Shown here in pieces: positions 17,412 to 25,848 of a stretch of 64,000 nucleotides of DNA; position 1 is the stretch's first letter; every line of letters starts with the position of its first letter. Location: assembly GCF_900103325.1 (NCBI RefSeq), contig NZ_FMXM01000025.1, forward strand, positions 39,716 through 103,715. The letters run 5' to 3'. The notes beneath the pieces are model-generated. The model was not told where the DNA came from. It did not search any database and was given only the letters and a program-made list of their open reading frames with translations. The stretch is from Mesorhizobium qingshengii (lineage in GTDB: Bacteria > Pseudomonadota > Alphaproteobacteria > Rhizobiales > Rhizobiaceae). The position numbers and the translations under genes were made by a program.

Positions 17412-18161
17412 TTACAGCACGCCGGCTTCGTTCTTGAGCTTGTCGACCAGTTCGGCCACGCTCTTGACCTTGACGCCCGCCTTGCGGCCGCTTGGCTCCT
17501 CGGTCTTGATCACCTTTAGCCGCGGCTTGACGTCGGCGCCGTAGTCGGCCGGGGTCTTTTCGTCGAGCTGCTTCTTCTTGGCCTTCATGATGTTGGGCAG
17601 CGAGGCATAGCGCGGCTGGTTGAGGCGAAGGTCGGCGGTGACGATCGCCGGCATCTTCAGTTCCACCGTCTGCAGGCCGCCGTCGACTTCGCGCGTCACC
17701 TTGGCCTTGTCGCCCTCGATCACCACCTTGGAAGCGAAGGTGCCCTGCGCCCAACCAAGCAGTGCGGCCAGCATCTGGCCGGTCTGGTTGGAATCGTCGT
17801 CGATCGCCTGCTTGCCGAGGATGACGAGGCCGGGCTGTTCGGCTTCGACCACACCCTTCAGCACCTTGGCGACACCGAGCGGCTCGGTCTGCTCGTCGGT
17901 CTTGACCAGGATGGCGCGGTCCGCGCCCATGGCGAGCGCGGTACGCAGGGTTTCCTGCGCCTGCTGCGGGCCAATCGAAACGACGATGATCTCCTCGGCC
18001 TTGCCGGCTTCCCTCAGCCTGATCGCTTCCTCGACCGCGATCTCGTCGAACGGGTTCATCGCCATCTTGACGTTGGCGAGTTCCACCGCCGAACCGTCAG
18101 CCTTCACGCGAACCTTCACATTCGCATCCACAACCCGCTTCACGGGCACAAGGATCTTCAT
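17412..18161 (-). CDS. etfB: Electron transfer flavoprotein beta subunit
   Basis: 249 aa. MKILVPVKRVVDANVKVRV and KMAMNPFDEIAVEEAIRL are diagnostic of ETF beta. The VDGGLQTVELKMPAIVTADL stretch corresponds to the family signature, and the LPNIMKAKKKQLDEKT stretch resembles the recognition loop that contacts partner dehydrogenases. It binds AMP and pairs with EtfA. First gene of etfBA, with a 181-base gap back to the rhomboid gene; a ribosome binding site (AGAGGTGACAGGCAA) precedes 18161. Confidence 0.96.
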   Translation of the reverse strand: MKILVPVKRVVDANVKVRVKADGSAVELANVKMAMNPFDEIAVEEAIRLREAGKAEEIIVVSIGPQQAQETLRTALAMGADRAILVKTDEQTEPLGVAKVLKGVVEAEQPGLVILGKQAIDDDSNQTGQMLAALLGWAQGTFASKVVIEGDKAKVTREVDGGLQTVELKMPAIVTADLRLNQPRYASLPNIMKAKKKQLDEKTPADYGADVKPRLKVIKTEEPSGRKAGVKVKSVAELVDKLKNEAGVL

Positions 18162-18342
18162 TTGCCTGTCACCTCTTCACGATAGTTGGGCGCGCTATAA
18201 CAGCCTGCGCCCCTTCTGAGTTGTCGAAAGCCGACATTCCGGATGGAAATTCTGGTCTTTGACCGCCTTGGGCTCAGACGGAGACGTTTCCGTAGTTGCG
18301 GCAACCCTGCACGTCAATACGCTGCAAGCCGGTCAAATCGGT

Positions 18343-19140
18343 TCAGTCGGGACTGGAAGTGTTTCCTCGCCCCCAGCGCGGCGTCGCGGCGGGCGGCTCG
18401 GGCGTCACCGGGCCGGAAACGGGAGACTGCTCGGGACGGGTAACGGCGCCGTCCTCGTCAGCGGGCGCAAACAGCGGCACGCCGCGGCTGCGAAGGACAA
18501 GCACCAGCACGGCTCCGGCGATGATGCCGCCGATATGGCAGGCCCAGGAAATCTGGTCCTCGCCGCCGGCGACGAACATCACCACCTGGAAAAGCACCCA
18601 CAGGACGAGAGGGATGAAGGCTGGAATGCGCAGCGGGATGCGGGCAAAGGCCAGCACCCATACCTTCACGCGCGGATAGAGGATCAGATAGGCGACGACC
18701 ACGCCGGCAATGGCACCCGATGCACCGATCAGCGGCACCTGCGAGTCCCATCCGACGAGCCCCTGGAAGGCTGCTCCGGCGATGGCGCACAAGAGGTAGA
18801 AGATGAGGTAGCGGACGTGGCCGAGCGCGTCCTCGACATTGTCGCCGAACACCCACAGGAACAGCATATTGCCGCCCAGGTGGAAGATGTCGGCATGCAG
18901 GAAGGAATAGGTGAAATAGCTCAGGCTTTCGGGGATGACGACAAAGCGGGGGTCGAGCTCGGCGGTGTCATGAACGACCGACGGGATGAAGCCGAGGCCG
19001 AGCACCGCGGCATTGGTGAAGTTCTCGCCGCCGAGCGATGTGATGAGATAGACCACGGCGTTGATCACGATCAGGCCGATCGTCACATATTGCAGCCTGA
19101 TATGCCGCAGCCTGTTGGTGTCGTAAAGCGGGATGAACAT
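18343..19140 (-). CDS. Rhomboid family intramembrane serine protease
   Basis: 265 aa with six or seven membrane helices. FLHADIFHLGGNMLFLWVFG gives the conserved His and Asn of helix 2; GASGAIAGVV contains the catalytic Ser; SWACHIGGIIAG contains the catalytic His. It therefore has a full active site. The C-terminal 40 residues are Pro-rich and probably cytoplasmic. Start taken at the ATG at 19140; upstream codons back to 19197 overlap the region just before the adenosyltransferase stop. It is co-directional with the adenosyltransferase, HIG1 and SDR genes. Substrates unknown. Confidence 0.92.
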   Translation of the reverse strand: MFIPLYDTNRLRHIRLQYVTIGLIVINAVVYLITSLGGENFTNAAVLGLGFIPSVVHDTAELDPRFVVIPESLSYFTYSFLHADIFHLGGNMLFLWVFGDNVEDALGHVRYLIFYLLCAIAGAAFQGLVGWDSQVPLIGASGAIAGVVVAYLILYPRVKVWVLAFARIPLRIPAFIPLVLWVLFQVVMFVAGGEDQISWACHIGGIIAGAVLVLVLRSRGVPLFAPADEDGAVTRPEQSPVSGPVTPEPPAATPRWGRGNTSSPD

Positions 19141-19172
19141 CGATCCCCGGCCCCTTCCGCTTTTCGGACAGT

Positions 19173-19754
19173 TCAGCGGTTCTTGCCGGGAACCCATAGC
19201 ACGTCGGCATTTCCGTTGTCATTGACCGCACGGGCGGCGACAAACAGGAAATCCGAGACACGGTTGATGTATTTCAGCGCGTCGCGATTGACGTGCTCGC
19301 GCGGGTCCTGGGCCAGGGCCACCATCAGCCGTTCGGCCCGTCGCGCCACGGTGCGGGCCAGATGCAGGGCGGCGGCCGCCGGCGTGCCGCCGTTCAGCAC
19401 GAAGGATCTGAGCGGCTGAAGGTCCTTGTTGAGCAGGTCGATATCCTTTTCGATCCGGCCGGTCTGCGCGGCGATGATGCGCAGCGGTTCATAGCCGAGC
19501 GGCTTGCCGTCGTCGGGCACGGCGAGATCGGCGCCGAGATCGAAGAGATCGTTCTGGATGCGGGAAAGCATGGCGTCGATCGCCTGATGGGTCTGCGCTG
19601 TGTGGACGCGGGCCATGCCGATGCAGGCATTGGCCTCGTCGACCGTGCCATAGGCGTCCACCCGCAGATCGGATTTCAGCCGCCGTTCGCCGGTTCCGAG
19701 ACCCGTGGTGCCATCGTCGCCGGTACGGGTGTAGATCTTGTTGAGCTTGACCAC
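19173..19754 (-). CDS. cobO: Cob(I)yrinic acid a,c-diamide adenosyltransferase, PduO type
   Basis: 193 aa. The PduO-type ATR family is shown by KIYTRTGDDGTTGLGTGERR (ATP-binding N-terminus), GTVDEANACIG, LNGGTPAAAALHLARTVARRAER and YINRVSDFLFVAAR. It transfers adenosyl from ATP to cob(I)alamin, needed for methylmalonyl-CoA mutase and other B12 enzymes. The symbol is functional; the fold is PduO rather than CobA/CobO. It lies 25 bases after the HIG1 gene, with no room for a cobalamin riboswitch. Confidence 0.92.
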   Translation of the reverse strand: MVKLNKIYTRTGDDGTTGLGTGERRLKSDLRVDAYGTVDEANACIGMARVHTAQTHQAIDAMLSRIQNDLFDLGADLAVPDDGKPLGYEPLRIIAAQTGRIEKDIDLLNKDLQPLRSFVLNGGTPAAAALHLARTVARRAERLMVALAQDPREHVNRDALKYINRVSDFLFVAARAVNDNGNADVLWVPGKNR

Positions 19755-19779
19755 GTCGCCTCCCGAACGGCCGATATCC

Positions 19780-19971
19780 TCACTTGCGGGTGAAATACAC
19801 CGCCAGCAGAATCAGCGCCAGCGCCATGGCCTGCAGGAGAACGCGCGCCTGCATGAGCTTGTTCGAGGTGACGCCGGAACCGCCACGCATCATGTTGATG
19901 AGACCGCGAACGAGCACCATCACCACGGCGACCATGACCAGAATGGCGAGGATGTTGAAGGTGGTGGCCAT
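19780..19971 (-). CDS. Small twin-transmembrane HIG1-domain protein
   Basis: 63 aa with two membrane helices (FNILAILVMVAVVMVLVRGL and LQAMALALILLAVYF) and a central loop. NKLMQARVLLQ matches the HIG1 motif with conserved Arg and Gln. Eukaryotic relatives (Rcf1, HIGD1A) attach to cytochrome c oxidase and respiratory supercomplexes; a similar role here is inference. It stands 24 bases from the SDR gene and 25 from the adenosyltransferase, so is most likely in one operon with them. Confidence 0.8.
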   Translation of the reverse strand: MATTFNILAILVMVAVVMVLVRGLINMMRGGSGVTSNKLMQARVLLQAMALALILLAVYFTRK

Positions 19972-19995
19972 TGTTGCGTTCCCAGTTCCCTTGCG

Positions 19996-20862
19996 TCAGG
20001 CGCGTTTGGCGAGCAGGCGATAGAGCATCGATGACGGCAGGATGCGCTTGAGCACGACGCCGATTCTGGCCGGCACTGTTACCACATAGTGCGGACGTGG
20101 GCGCCGCGACAGAAGTGCATGGCGCAGGGCCTTGTGAACCACTTCCGGCCCAGGTTTCAGCCGCGATTGGCTGCCGCCGGCCCTCAACCGTTCCAGCTGC
20201 GCCTGGTAGTCGGCGCGATGCACGGAATTCTCGTGGTCGATGTTCTTCAAGAACCACGCCAGGCCGTTGCTGGCGATCTTCGATGTCACCGGCCCCGGCT
20301 CGATCAGCGCGACATGGACGCCGCTGCCGGCCAATTCCTGGCGCTGGCAAAGCATCAAGGCCTCCAGCGCGTGTTTCGACGCCGAATAGGCGCCACGGAA
20401 GCGCACCGGCGTCAGGCCGAGGATCGACGAACAATGGACGATGCGGCCATGACCCTGACGGCGCATCACCGGCACCAGACGGCGGGTCAGGTCATGCCAG
20501 CCGAAGAAATTCGCCTCGAATTGCTCCTTGAGCACCGCAACGGCCAAGTCCTCGACGGCGCCGGGCTGAGCGTAGGCGCCATTGTTGAACAGGGCATCGA
20601 GCTTGCCGCCCGTGCGCTCCAGAACCGATGCAACCAGCGCCTCAATGGATGCCGCTTCACTATAGTCGAGATAGAAGGCCTCGATGCCGTCAGCCTCGAG
20701 CGCGGCGATATCCTCAGGTTTGCGCGCCGTCGCGAACACCCGCCAGCCTTCGGTCTTCAACGCACGCGCGCAGTGGGCGCCTATTCCCGAGGATGCGCCG
20801 GTGACGATGATCGAGCGCAATTCTTGCGCCTGACTGTTCGTGGTTTCGCCAAGGGTTGCCAT
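19996..20862 (-). CDS. SDR family oxidoreductase
   Basis: 288 aa. Classical short-chain dehydrogenase: cofactor motif TGASSGIGA near the N-terminus, NNGAYAQPG, the catalytic Ser in HCSSILGLTP and YSASKHAL (Tyr and Lys of the YxxxK motif). The RARK pattern after the second strand (FATARK) suggests NADP(H). Substrate unknown. The ATG at 20862 was chosen over an upstream one because it begins just before the conserved fold. Divergent from the YihY gene across 59 bases. Confidence 0.92.
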   Translation of the reverse strand: MATLGETTNSQAQELRSIIVTGASSGIGAHCARALKTEGWRVFATARKPEDIAALEADGIEAFYLDYSEAASIEALVASVLERTGGKLDALFNNGAYAQPGAVEDLAVAVLKEQFEANFFGWHDLTRRLVPVMRRQGHGRIVHCSSILGLTPVRFRGAYSASKHALEALMLCQRQELAGSGVHVALIEPGPVTSKIASNGLAWFLKNIDHENSVHRADYQAQLERLRAGGSQSRLKPGPEVVHKALRHALLSRRPRPHYVVTVPARIGVVLKRILPSSMLYRLLAKRA

Positions 20863-20921
20863 TTGCCGCAATCCCTTCCCATATTCCCGGCGTGGAGACA
20901 ATTGGAGGGACGCGGTTCTCA

Positions 20922-21770
20922 ATGCGGAAGATCGTAGCCCTCAAGCGCGTTCTCTATGACGCGCTCGGCCATTTCAACACCGATGACGGCTGGGCGATGG
21001 CCAGCCATCTGGCGATCACCTCACTGATGGCGCTGTTCCCGTTCCTGATCTTTGCCACGACGCTCGCCAGCTTCCTTGGCGCGCAGGCGTTCTCCGATAC
21101 GGCGGTGCACCTGGTCTTCGACACCTGGCCCGAACAGATCGCCAAGCCGATCGCACGTGAAGTGCTCAATGTGCTGACCGTCAGGCGCACCGACCTTTTG
21201 ACCTACGGCGTGCTGCTGGCCGCCTACTTTGCTTCCAATGGCATCGAGGCGCTGCGCACCTCGCTCAACCGCGCCTATCGCGTATCGGAAACGCGTGGCA
21301 TCATCTACCGCCGGGTGCAGAGCATTGTCTTCGTGCTGATCGCGACGGCCGGGTTCCTGGCGATCAGCGTGCTTCTGGTTTTCGCGCCGCTGCTGGCGCG
21401 GCTCGCCGAAGCCCATATCGAAGGTATCAAGCCCTATATGGGCACGATCACGCTATGGCGTTACGTCATCGCCTCGGTGGTCATTGTCGGCGGGCTGTTT
21501 GCCGTGCATTTCTGGCTCCCGGCGGGCAAGCGCCGCCTCGTGTCGATCGTGCCGGGCATCATCTTCACGTTGGCGGCATGGCTTGTCGGCTCGACCGTTT
21601 TCGCCTCCTATCTCGATCACTTCTCGTCCTATGTGACGACCTATGCCGGCCTTGCCTCGATCATGATCGCGGTGGTTTTCCTCTATATGATCTCGGCGAT
21701 CTTCATCCTTGGCGGCGAGCTCAATGCCGCGATCAGCCGCTACCTGGAGGCGCGCGCCCGAGTCGGCTGA
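20922..21770 (+). CDS. YihY/BrkB family inner membrane protein
   Basis: 282 aa with about six membrane helices. GWAMASHLAITSLMALFPFLIF and the SNGIEALRTSLNRAYRVSE segment with a later YVTTYAGLASIMIAVVFLYM are the conserved parts of the YihY (former RNase BN) family. It is not a ribonuclease; molecular function is not established. GGAGGGA lies 12-18 bases before the ATG at 20922. Its last 31 bases overlap the 3' end of the convergent EamA gene. Confidence 0.9.
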   Translation: MRKIVALKRVLYDALGHFNTDDGWAMASHLAITSLMALFPFLIFATTLASFLGAQAFSDTAVHLVFDTWPEQIAKPIAREVLNVLTVRRTDLLTYGVLLAAYFASNGIEALRTSLNRAYRVSETRGIIYRRVQSIVFVLIATAGFLAISVLLVFAPLLARLAEAHIEGIKPYMGTITLWRYVIASVVIVGGLFAVHFWLPAGKRRLVSIVPGIIFTLAAWLVGSTVFASYLDHFSSYVTTYAGLASIMIAVVFLYMISAIFILGGELNAAISRYLEARARVG

Positions 21771-22648
21771 TTCTGTGCCTTGGTCTGTCGAGCCGTTGCC
21801 AGGCCAACGCCGAAGGTCGTAATCGCCATGCCGACAATCTGCAGCGCATTGAGCTGCTCGTCGAACAGGGCCCAGGCGATGATGGCCGTCACCGCCGGCA
21901 CCAGGTAGAACAGCGAGGCGACTTTCGACATCTCGCCGTCGCGGATCATCACCATCAAGAGGAAGATGGCTCCGAGCGACAGCACCAGCACCAGCCAGGC
22001 CATGGCGAAGATCAATTCGCCGTTGATGACCACGGTGTGTGTTTCAAAAGCGAGCGAGGCCAATATCATCAGTGAGGCACCGCCGACGTATTGCCACATG
22101 GTCGCCGCGACGAGGTCGCCGCCGGAGGCGAAGCGCTTCTGCCAGATGGTGCCGGCGCTCATGCCGAGCACCGAGACCAGCGAGGCGGCCAGCGTGGCCG
22201 CCGTCACGCCGCCGCCGAGTGCCCCGAGCTTTGGCCACAGCACGATGACGATGCCGATGAGGCCGATGCCAAGGCCGGCCCAGTGGCGCGGCAAGATCGC
22301 CTCGCCAAGGAACTTGCCGGCAAGAACGGCCGTGATCAGCGGCTGCAAGCCGACGATCAGGGCCGAGAACCCGGCCGGCATGCCCCTGTGGATGGCCCAG
22401 AAGACGGCGCCGAGATAGACACCATGCATCAGGATGCCGGCGCCGGTGGCATGCAGCGCTTCCTCGCGCGTGGCTCGCTTCGAGCCCAGCACGGGCATCA
22501 GGACAGCCAGCAGGATGGCCGCTATGACGAAACGCGCGGCGAGGAAGGTGAACGGCTCCGCCCATGGCATGGCGTAGCGTGCGCCGATGAAGCCGGTTGC
22601 CCACAGGACAACGAAGGTGGCGGGGATGAACCGCTTGATGCTGTGCAT
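21740..22648 (-). CDS. EamA family (DMT superfamily) transporter
   Basis: 302 aa with ten hydrophobic helices in two EamA repeats (VLWATGFIGARYAMPWAEPF opens the first; SAGTIWQKRFASGGDLVAAT the second). Members export amino acids, metabolites or drugs; substrate cannot be told here. The C-terminal tail is short and basic (QTKAQNQPTRARASR). Convergent with and overlapping the YihY gene by 31 bases, so antisense interference between their 3' ends is possible. Confidence 0.9.
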   Translation of the reverse strand: MHSIKRFIPATFVVLWATGFIGARYAMPWAEPFTFLAARFVIAAILLAVLMPVLGSKRATREEALHATGAGILMHGVYLGAVFWAIHRGMPAGFSALIVGLQPLITAVLAGKFLGEAILPRHWAGLGIGLIGIVIVLWPKLGALGGGVTAATLAASLVSVLGMSAGTIWQKRFASGGDLVAATMWQYVGGASLMILASLAFETHTVVINGELIFAMAWLVLVLSLGAIFLLMVMIRDGEMSKVASLFYLVPAVTAIIAWALFDEQLNALQIVGMAITTFGVGLATARQTKAQNQPTRARASR

Positions 22649-22799
22649 TTTCCGGAGACCGCCGCGCTGGTGAGAATTGACCGAGGCGATGCTCTAATGC
22701 GGTTCAACCCGGCGCGCAAAGCGAAACGATTGATCCATGCATCACTGGAATTCAACCGGCGGTGCAGTCGACATGGGTTTTCCCAGAGATTGGCAGGCC

Positions 22800-23675
22800 T
22801 CAGAGACCGACCATCCCTCTAATATCATCAGGCGACGCACCGGCATCGCGCAAGGCGGCAAGGCCCGTGTCCTTCAGGCTCTTCGACAGCTTTCGCCCGT
22901 CCGGCCCGAGAATGAGTCGATGATGGAAATAGCTGGGTTGGGGCAGTTCCAGGATTTCCTGCAGCAGGCGCTGTACGCCGGTGGCGGAAAACAGATCCTG
23001 TCCGCGCACGACATGGCTGACGCCTTGCAGCGCATCGTCCATGACGACCGCGAGGTGATAGCTGGTCGGGATATCGCGGCGCGCCACGATCACGTCGCCC
23101 CAGTCCTGCGGACGGGCTTCGACGGAGCGCGTCGCGGAAAGCGTCTCATCGACGAATTCGGCCCATGCGAGGTCCTTGCCGACACGCGCTATGGCGGCGC
23201 CGACATCCAGCCGCCAGGCGAAGGGAGCGTTCTCGGCGATCCGTCGCTTGCGTTCCTTCACCGGCAGCGCCTTGTCGGCCGGGGGATAGAGCGGCACGCC
23301 GTCGGGATCGCGCGGCCAGTCGCGCCCGCGCTGTTCACTGCCGGCGATGAAGGCGCGGATTTCGCCACGGCTCATGAAGGCGGGGTAGACGAGCTCCTCG
23401 CGGATCAGCCGGTCAAGCATCGTCCCATACTCGGCGAAATGCTCGGACTGGCGGCGCACCGGCTGTTCCCAGACAAGCCCCAGCCACTTCAGATCGGCTA
23501 GCATGCCTGCCTCGAATTGCGGCGTGCAGCGCGTCGTGTCGATGTCCTCGATGCGCAGCAGCAGCCGACCGCCGGCGGCGCGCGCCATTTTTTGATTGAG
23601 CAGCGCCGAATAGGCATGGCCGAGATGCAGTTCGCCGTTGGGGCTGGGCGCGAAGCGGAATGTCAGGAGTGTCAT
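22800..23675 (-). CDS. gluQ: Glutamyl-Q tRNA(Asp) synthetase
   Basis: 291 aa, about half a normal glutamyl-tRNA synthetase: catalytic core only, without the anticodon-binding domain. FAPSPNGELHLGHA holds the HIGH-like motif (residues 17-20) and RKLSKSLKD the KMSKS-like one. GluQRS charges queuosine 34 of tRNA-Asp with glutamate. The zinc-binding cysteines of the E. coli enzyme appear absent (VYPAFMSRGE in place of the Cys-rich segment). The ATG at 23675 was chosen. Divergent from the AlkA-like gene. Confidence 0.92.
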   Translation of the reverse strand: MTLLTFRFAPSPNGELHLGHAYSALLNQKMARAAGGRLLLRIEDIDTTRCTPQFEAGMLADLKWLGLVWEQPVRRQSEHFAEYGTMLDRLIREELVYPAFMSRGEIRAFIAGSEQRGRDWPRDPDGVPLYPPADKALPVKERKRRIAENAPFAWRLDVGAAIARVGKDLAWAEFVDETLSATRSVEARPQDWGDVIVARRDIPTSYHLAVVMDDALQGVSHVVRGQDLFSATGVQRLLQEILELPQPSYFHHRLILGPDGRKLSKSLKDTGLAALRDAGASPDDIRGMVGL

Positions 23676-23748
23676 CTGTCCGGCGGCAATCATATTTTGC
23701 GGCGCTTCGCCAATTGCTACCTTGTAGAGGATCAAGGAACAAGAAAGC

Positions 23749-24390
23749 ATGCAACGCATCGCCACGCTCGACGACATTGCACGGGGGCTCGACGCGCTTT
23801 GCGTGATCGACCCACGGCTGGAAAAAGTGCGCGGCATGGCAGGCGAAGTGCCGCTGCGGCTCTCCGAGCCAGGGTTCAGGAGCCTCGCCTCGATCGTCGT
23901 CTCACAGCAAGTGTCCCGCGCCAGTGCCGATGCCATCTTCGGCCGGCTGACCAGGCTCGTCGATCCCTTGACGCCGCAGGCGATCCTTGCCGCCGGCGAG
24001 GACATTTTTCGCGAGGCCGGGCTGTCGCGGCCGAAGCAGCGTGGCCTGATCGCCGTTGCCCAGGCCGTGGTCGGCGGCCTCGACCTCCACCACCTCTGTT
24101 CGCTCGATGCCCAGGAGGCGATCACGACGATGACGGCGGTGCCCGGCATCGGTCCCTGGACGGCGGAAGTGTATCTTTTGTTCGCCGCCGGCCACCCCGA
24201 TATCTTCCCCGCGCGCGACGTCGCCTTGCAGAGCGCGGTCGGCCACGCGCTCGGCATTGACCCGCGTCCGCCGGAGAAAACGCTGATCGCATTGGCCGAA
24301 TCATGGAGCCCGTGGCGAGGTGTCGCATCGCGGCTTTTCTGGTCCTATTATCGCGAAACCAGGGGGCGGGATGCCGCGCCCCCGGCCTGA
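23749..24390 (+). CDS. alkA: DNA-3-methyladenine glycosylase II (AlkA-like)
   Basis: 213 aa, shorter than E. coli AlkA because the N-terminal domain is missing. The helix-hairpin-helix with Gly-Pro-rich loop is TAVPGIGPWTAEVYLLFAAG and the catalytic Asp lies in FPARDVALQ. SIVVSQQVSRASADAIFGRL is the conserved substrate-side helix. It excises alkylated bases in base excision repair. No iron-sulphur cysteines. The gene stands alone between divergent gluQ and the HNH gene. Confidence 0.92.
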   Translation: MQRIATLDDIARGLDALCVIDPRLEKVRGMAGEVPLRLSEPGFRSLASIVVSQQVSRASADAIFGRLTRLVDPLTPQAILAAGEDIFREAGLSRPKQRGLIAVAQAVVGGLDLHHLCSLDAQEAITTMTAVPGIGPWTAEVYLLFAAGHPDIFPARDVALQSAVGHALGIDPRPPEKTLIALAESWSPWRGVASRLFWSYYRETRGRDAAPPA

Positions 24391-24518
24391 ATCCGCGAAA
24401 AGGCATAAAAATCATGCGTTTTTGGCGCTTCAGCGACGCGACAATCCGCTTCACATCCCTGTCATGTCGGGCTTACAGTATCCGCGCCGTTCGGTCCTAG
24501 AACGAAGGAGGTCAACAC

Positions 24519-25076
24519 GTGACGGTTGCCGTATCTCCGGATGGGCTTCCAGCGCTGGTGCTGAATGCGGATTACCGTCCGCTCAGCTATTACCCCTTGT
24601 CGCTCTGGTCGTGGCAGGACGCCATCAAGGCGGTGTTCCTCGACCGGGTGAATATCGTCGCCGAATACGAGCACGCCGTATCCTCGCCGACCTTCTCGAT
24701 GAAGCTGCCGAGCGTCGTCAGCCTCAAGGCCTATGTGAAGCCGTCCAGGCATCCGGCCTTCACCCGCTTCAATGTCTTCCTGCGCGACCGCTTCCAGTGC
24801 CAATATTGCGGCACGCCGGAGGATCTGACCTTCGATCACGTCATCCCCCGCCATCGTGGCGGCGCGACGACGTGGGAGAATGTCGTCGCCGCCTGTTCGC
24901 CATGCAATCTCAGGAAGGGCGGCATGATGCCGGCGCACGCCAAGATGTGGCCGCTGCAGAAGCCCTACCAGCCGACGGTGCACGACCTGCACAACAACGG
25001 CCGCCTGTTCCCGCCCAACCATCTGCATGAGAGCTGGATGGATTATCTCTACTGGGATGTCGAACTCGAACCATAA
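24519..25076 (+). CDS. HNH endonuclease
   Basis: 185 aa. The HNH centre is CQYCG, then DHVIPRHRGGATTWENVVAACSPCN, with two CxxC zinc pairs flanking the catalytic His-Asn. The N-terminus (LPALVLNADYRPLSYYPLSL) and the C-terminus (LFPPNHLHESWMDYLYWD) match a conserved, solitary bacterial HNH family widespread in alphaproteobacteria rather than a phage terminase partner. The GTG start at 24519 is fixed by GAAGGAG at 24504-24510. Its biological target is not known. Confidence 0.9.
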   Translation: MTVAVSPDGLPALVLNADYRPLSYYPLSLWSWQDAIKAVFLDRVNIVAEYEHAVSSPTFSMKLPSVVSLKAYVKPSRHPAFTRFNVFLRDRFQCQYCGTPEDLTFDHVIPRHRGGATTWENVVAACSPCNLRKGGMMPAHAKMWPLQKPYQPTVHDLHNNGRLFPPNHLHESWMDYLYWDVELEP

Positions 25077-25114
25077 CGTTCGGCACAAATCCGCCATGCA
25101 GGCCGCTTGGCGCA

Positions 25115-25173
25115 GCTTTCTGCGCTTCCGGTGCTCACGTACTTAAGTACGCTCCGCTCCGGTTCTCGAAAGC
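25115..25173. repeat. Imperfect inverted repeat with perfect 14-base centre
   Basis: A perfect palindrome CGTACTTAAGTACG (25138-25151) is extended outwards by partly matching arms to GCTTTC (25115) and GAAAGC (25173). It lies between the convergent HNH and dsbB genes. It resembles dispersed palindromic units and may act as a transcript 3' end for either gene, although there is no clean T-run. Confidence 0.6.
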
Positions 25174-25241
25174 CGTGCCACGCGACTCAGCCTGCCGAAT
25201 TTTTGCTCGAACCCTGCGCCGTGGGACTCAATCGAATTCAA

Positions 25242-25760
25242 TCAGTCGCGGGTGAGGGCGCCACGGAAGGCGACGGCGGCGAGGACAAGGCTGGCGATCG
25301 CGTTCCAGCCGGCCAGCGACAGGCCGAGGATGCGCAGCGCCGCCTTGTCGCAGGAGGGCGGCACGAATTTGTCGAGCGCGTCGAGCACGCCTTTGCCGCC
25401 GGTATCGACCGGCCCTGCGCCCGCGGTGCAATCGGTCGGGCCTGCCCACCACGCCCATTCGACGCCGGAATGGTAGACCCCGAGATAGAGGCCGTAGAGC
25501 ATCAGCAGGCCGCCGATGGCCAGCAGGCCGCGTGTCACCCATGCGGGCGCTTGCAGCGTTGATGCAAGCACCGCCAGCACCATCAACGGCACGCCGACAT
25601 AGTAGGGCGTGCGCTGTTGGAGGCAAAGGTGGCAGGGGATGTAGCCGCCGAGATACTGGAAGCCCAGCGCCGAGCCGACCGTGGCGGCCATGGCGACTGC
25701 GAGAAACAAGGCGGTCCGCGTCCGCTGGCGTCCGGTGTCGGCATTCGTGGTCGCTGTCAT
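25242..25760 (-). CDS. dsbB: Disulfide bond formation protein B
   Basis: 172 aa with four membrane helices. PCHLCLQQR carries the first redox pair C43-x-x-C46, and the second periplasmic loop carries the Cys of GPTDCTAG and VPPSCDKAAL, as in DsbB. It passes electrons from DsbA to ubiquinone, so it supports oxidative folding in the periplasm. The ATG at 25760 was chosen; an upstream ATG at 25820 would add 20 polar residues. No dsbA is adjacent. Confidence 0.9.
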   Translation of the reverse strand: MTATTNADTGRQRTRTALFLAVAMAATVGSALGFQYLGGYIPCHLCLQQRTPYYVGVPLMVLAVLASTLQAPAWVTRGLLAIGGLLMLYGLYLGVYHSGVEWAWWAGPTDCTAGAGPVDTGGKGVLDALDKFVPPSCDKAALRILGLSLAGWNAIASLVLAAVAFRGALTRD

Positions 25761-25808
25761 GGGTCTTTCGTCCGTTTGCGTTCGCCGCCCGCTCAGTCTC
25801 GTTTTATC

Positions 25809-25847
25809 CATGTCGCCCAAAACCGCCGGGCACTCTCGGGCGACATG
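25809..25847. repeat. Inverted repeat with perfect 10-base arms
   Basis: CATGTCGCCC (25809-25818) and GGGCGACATG (25838-25847) are exact complements around a 19-base loop. The element lies between the yqaA stop and dsbB. A related, more diverged sequence (TGTCGCCCAAAAGTGCGCAGCGG) occurs at about 26453-26475 before yqaA, so the two gaps flanking this gene carry related repeats. Confidence 0.7.
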
Positions 25848-25848
25848 T

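Noticed and set aside
19755..19779. Cobalamin riboswitch before the adenosyltransferase
   Set aside because: The gap is 25 bases; no room and no B12-box.
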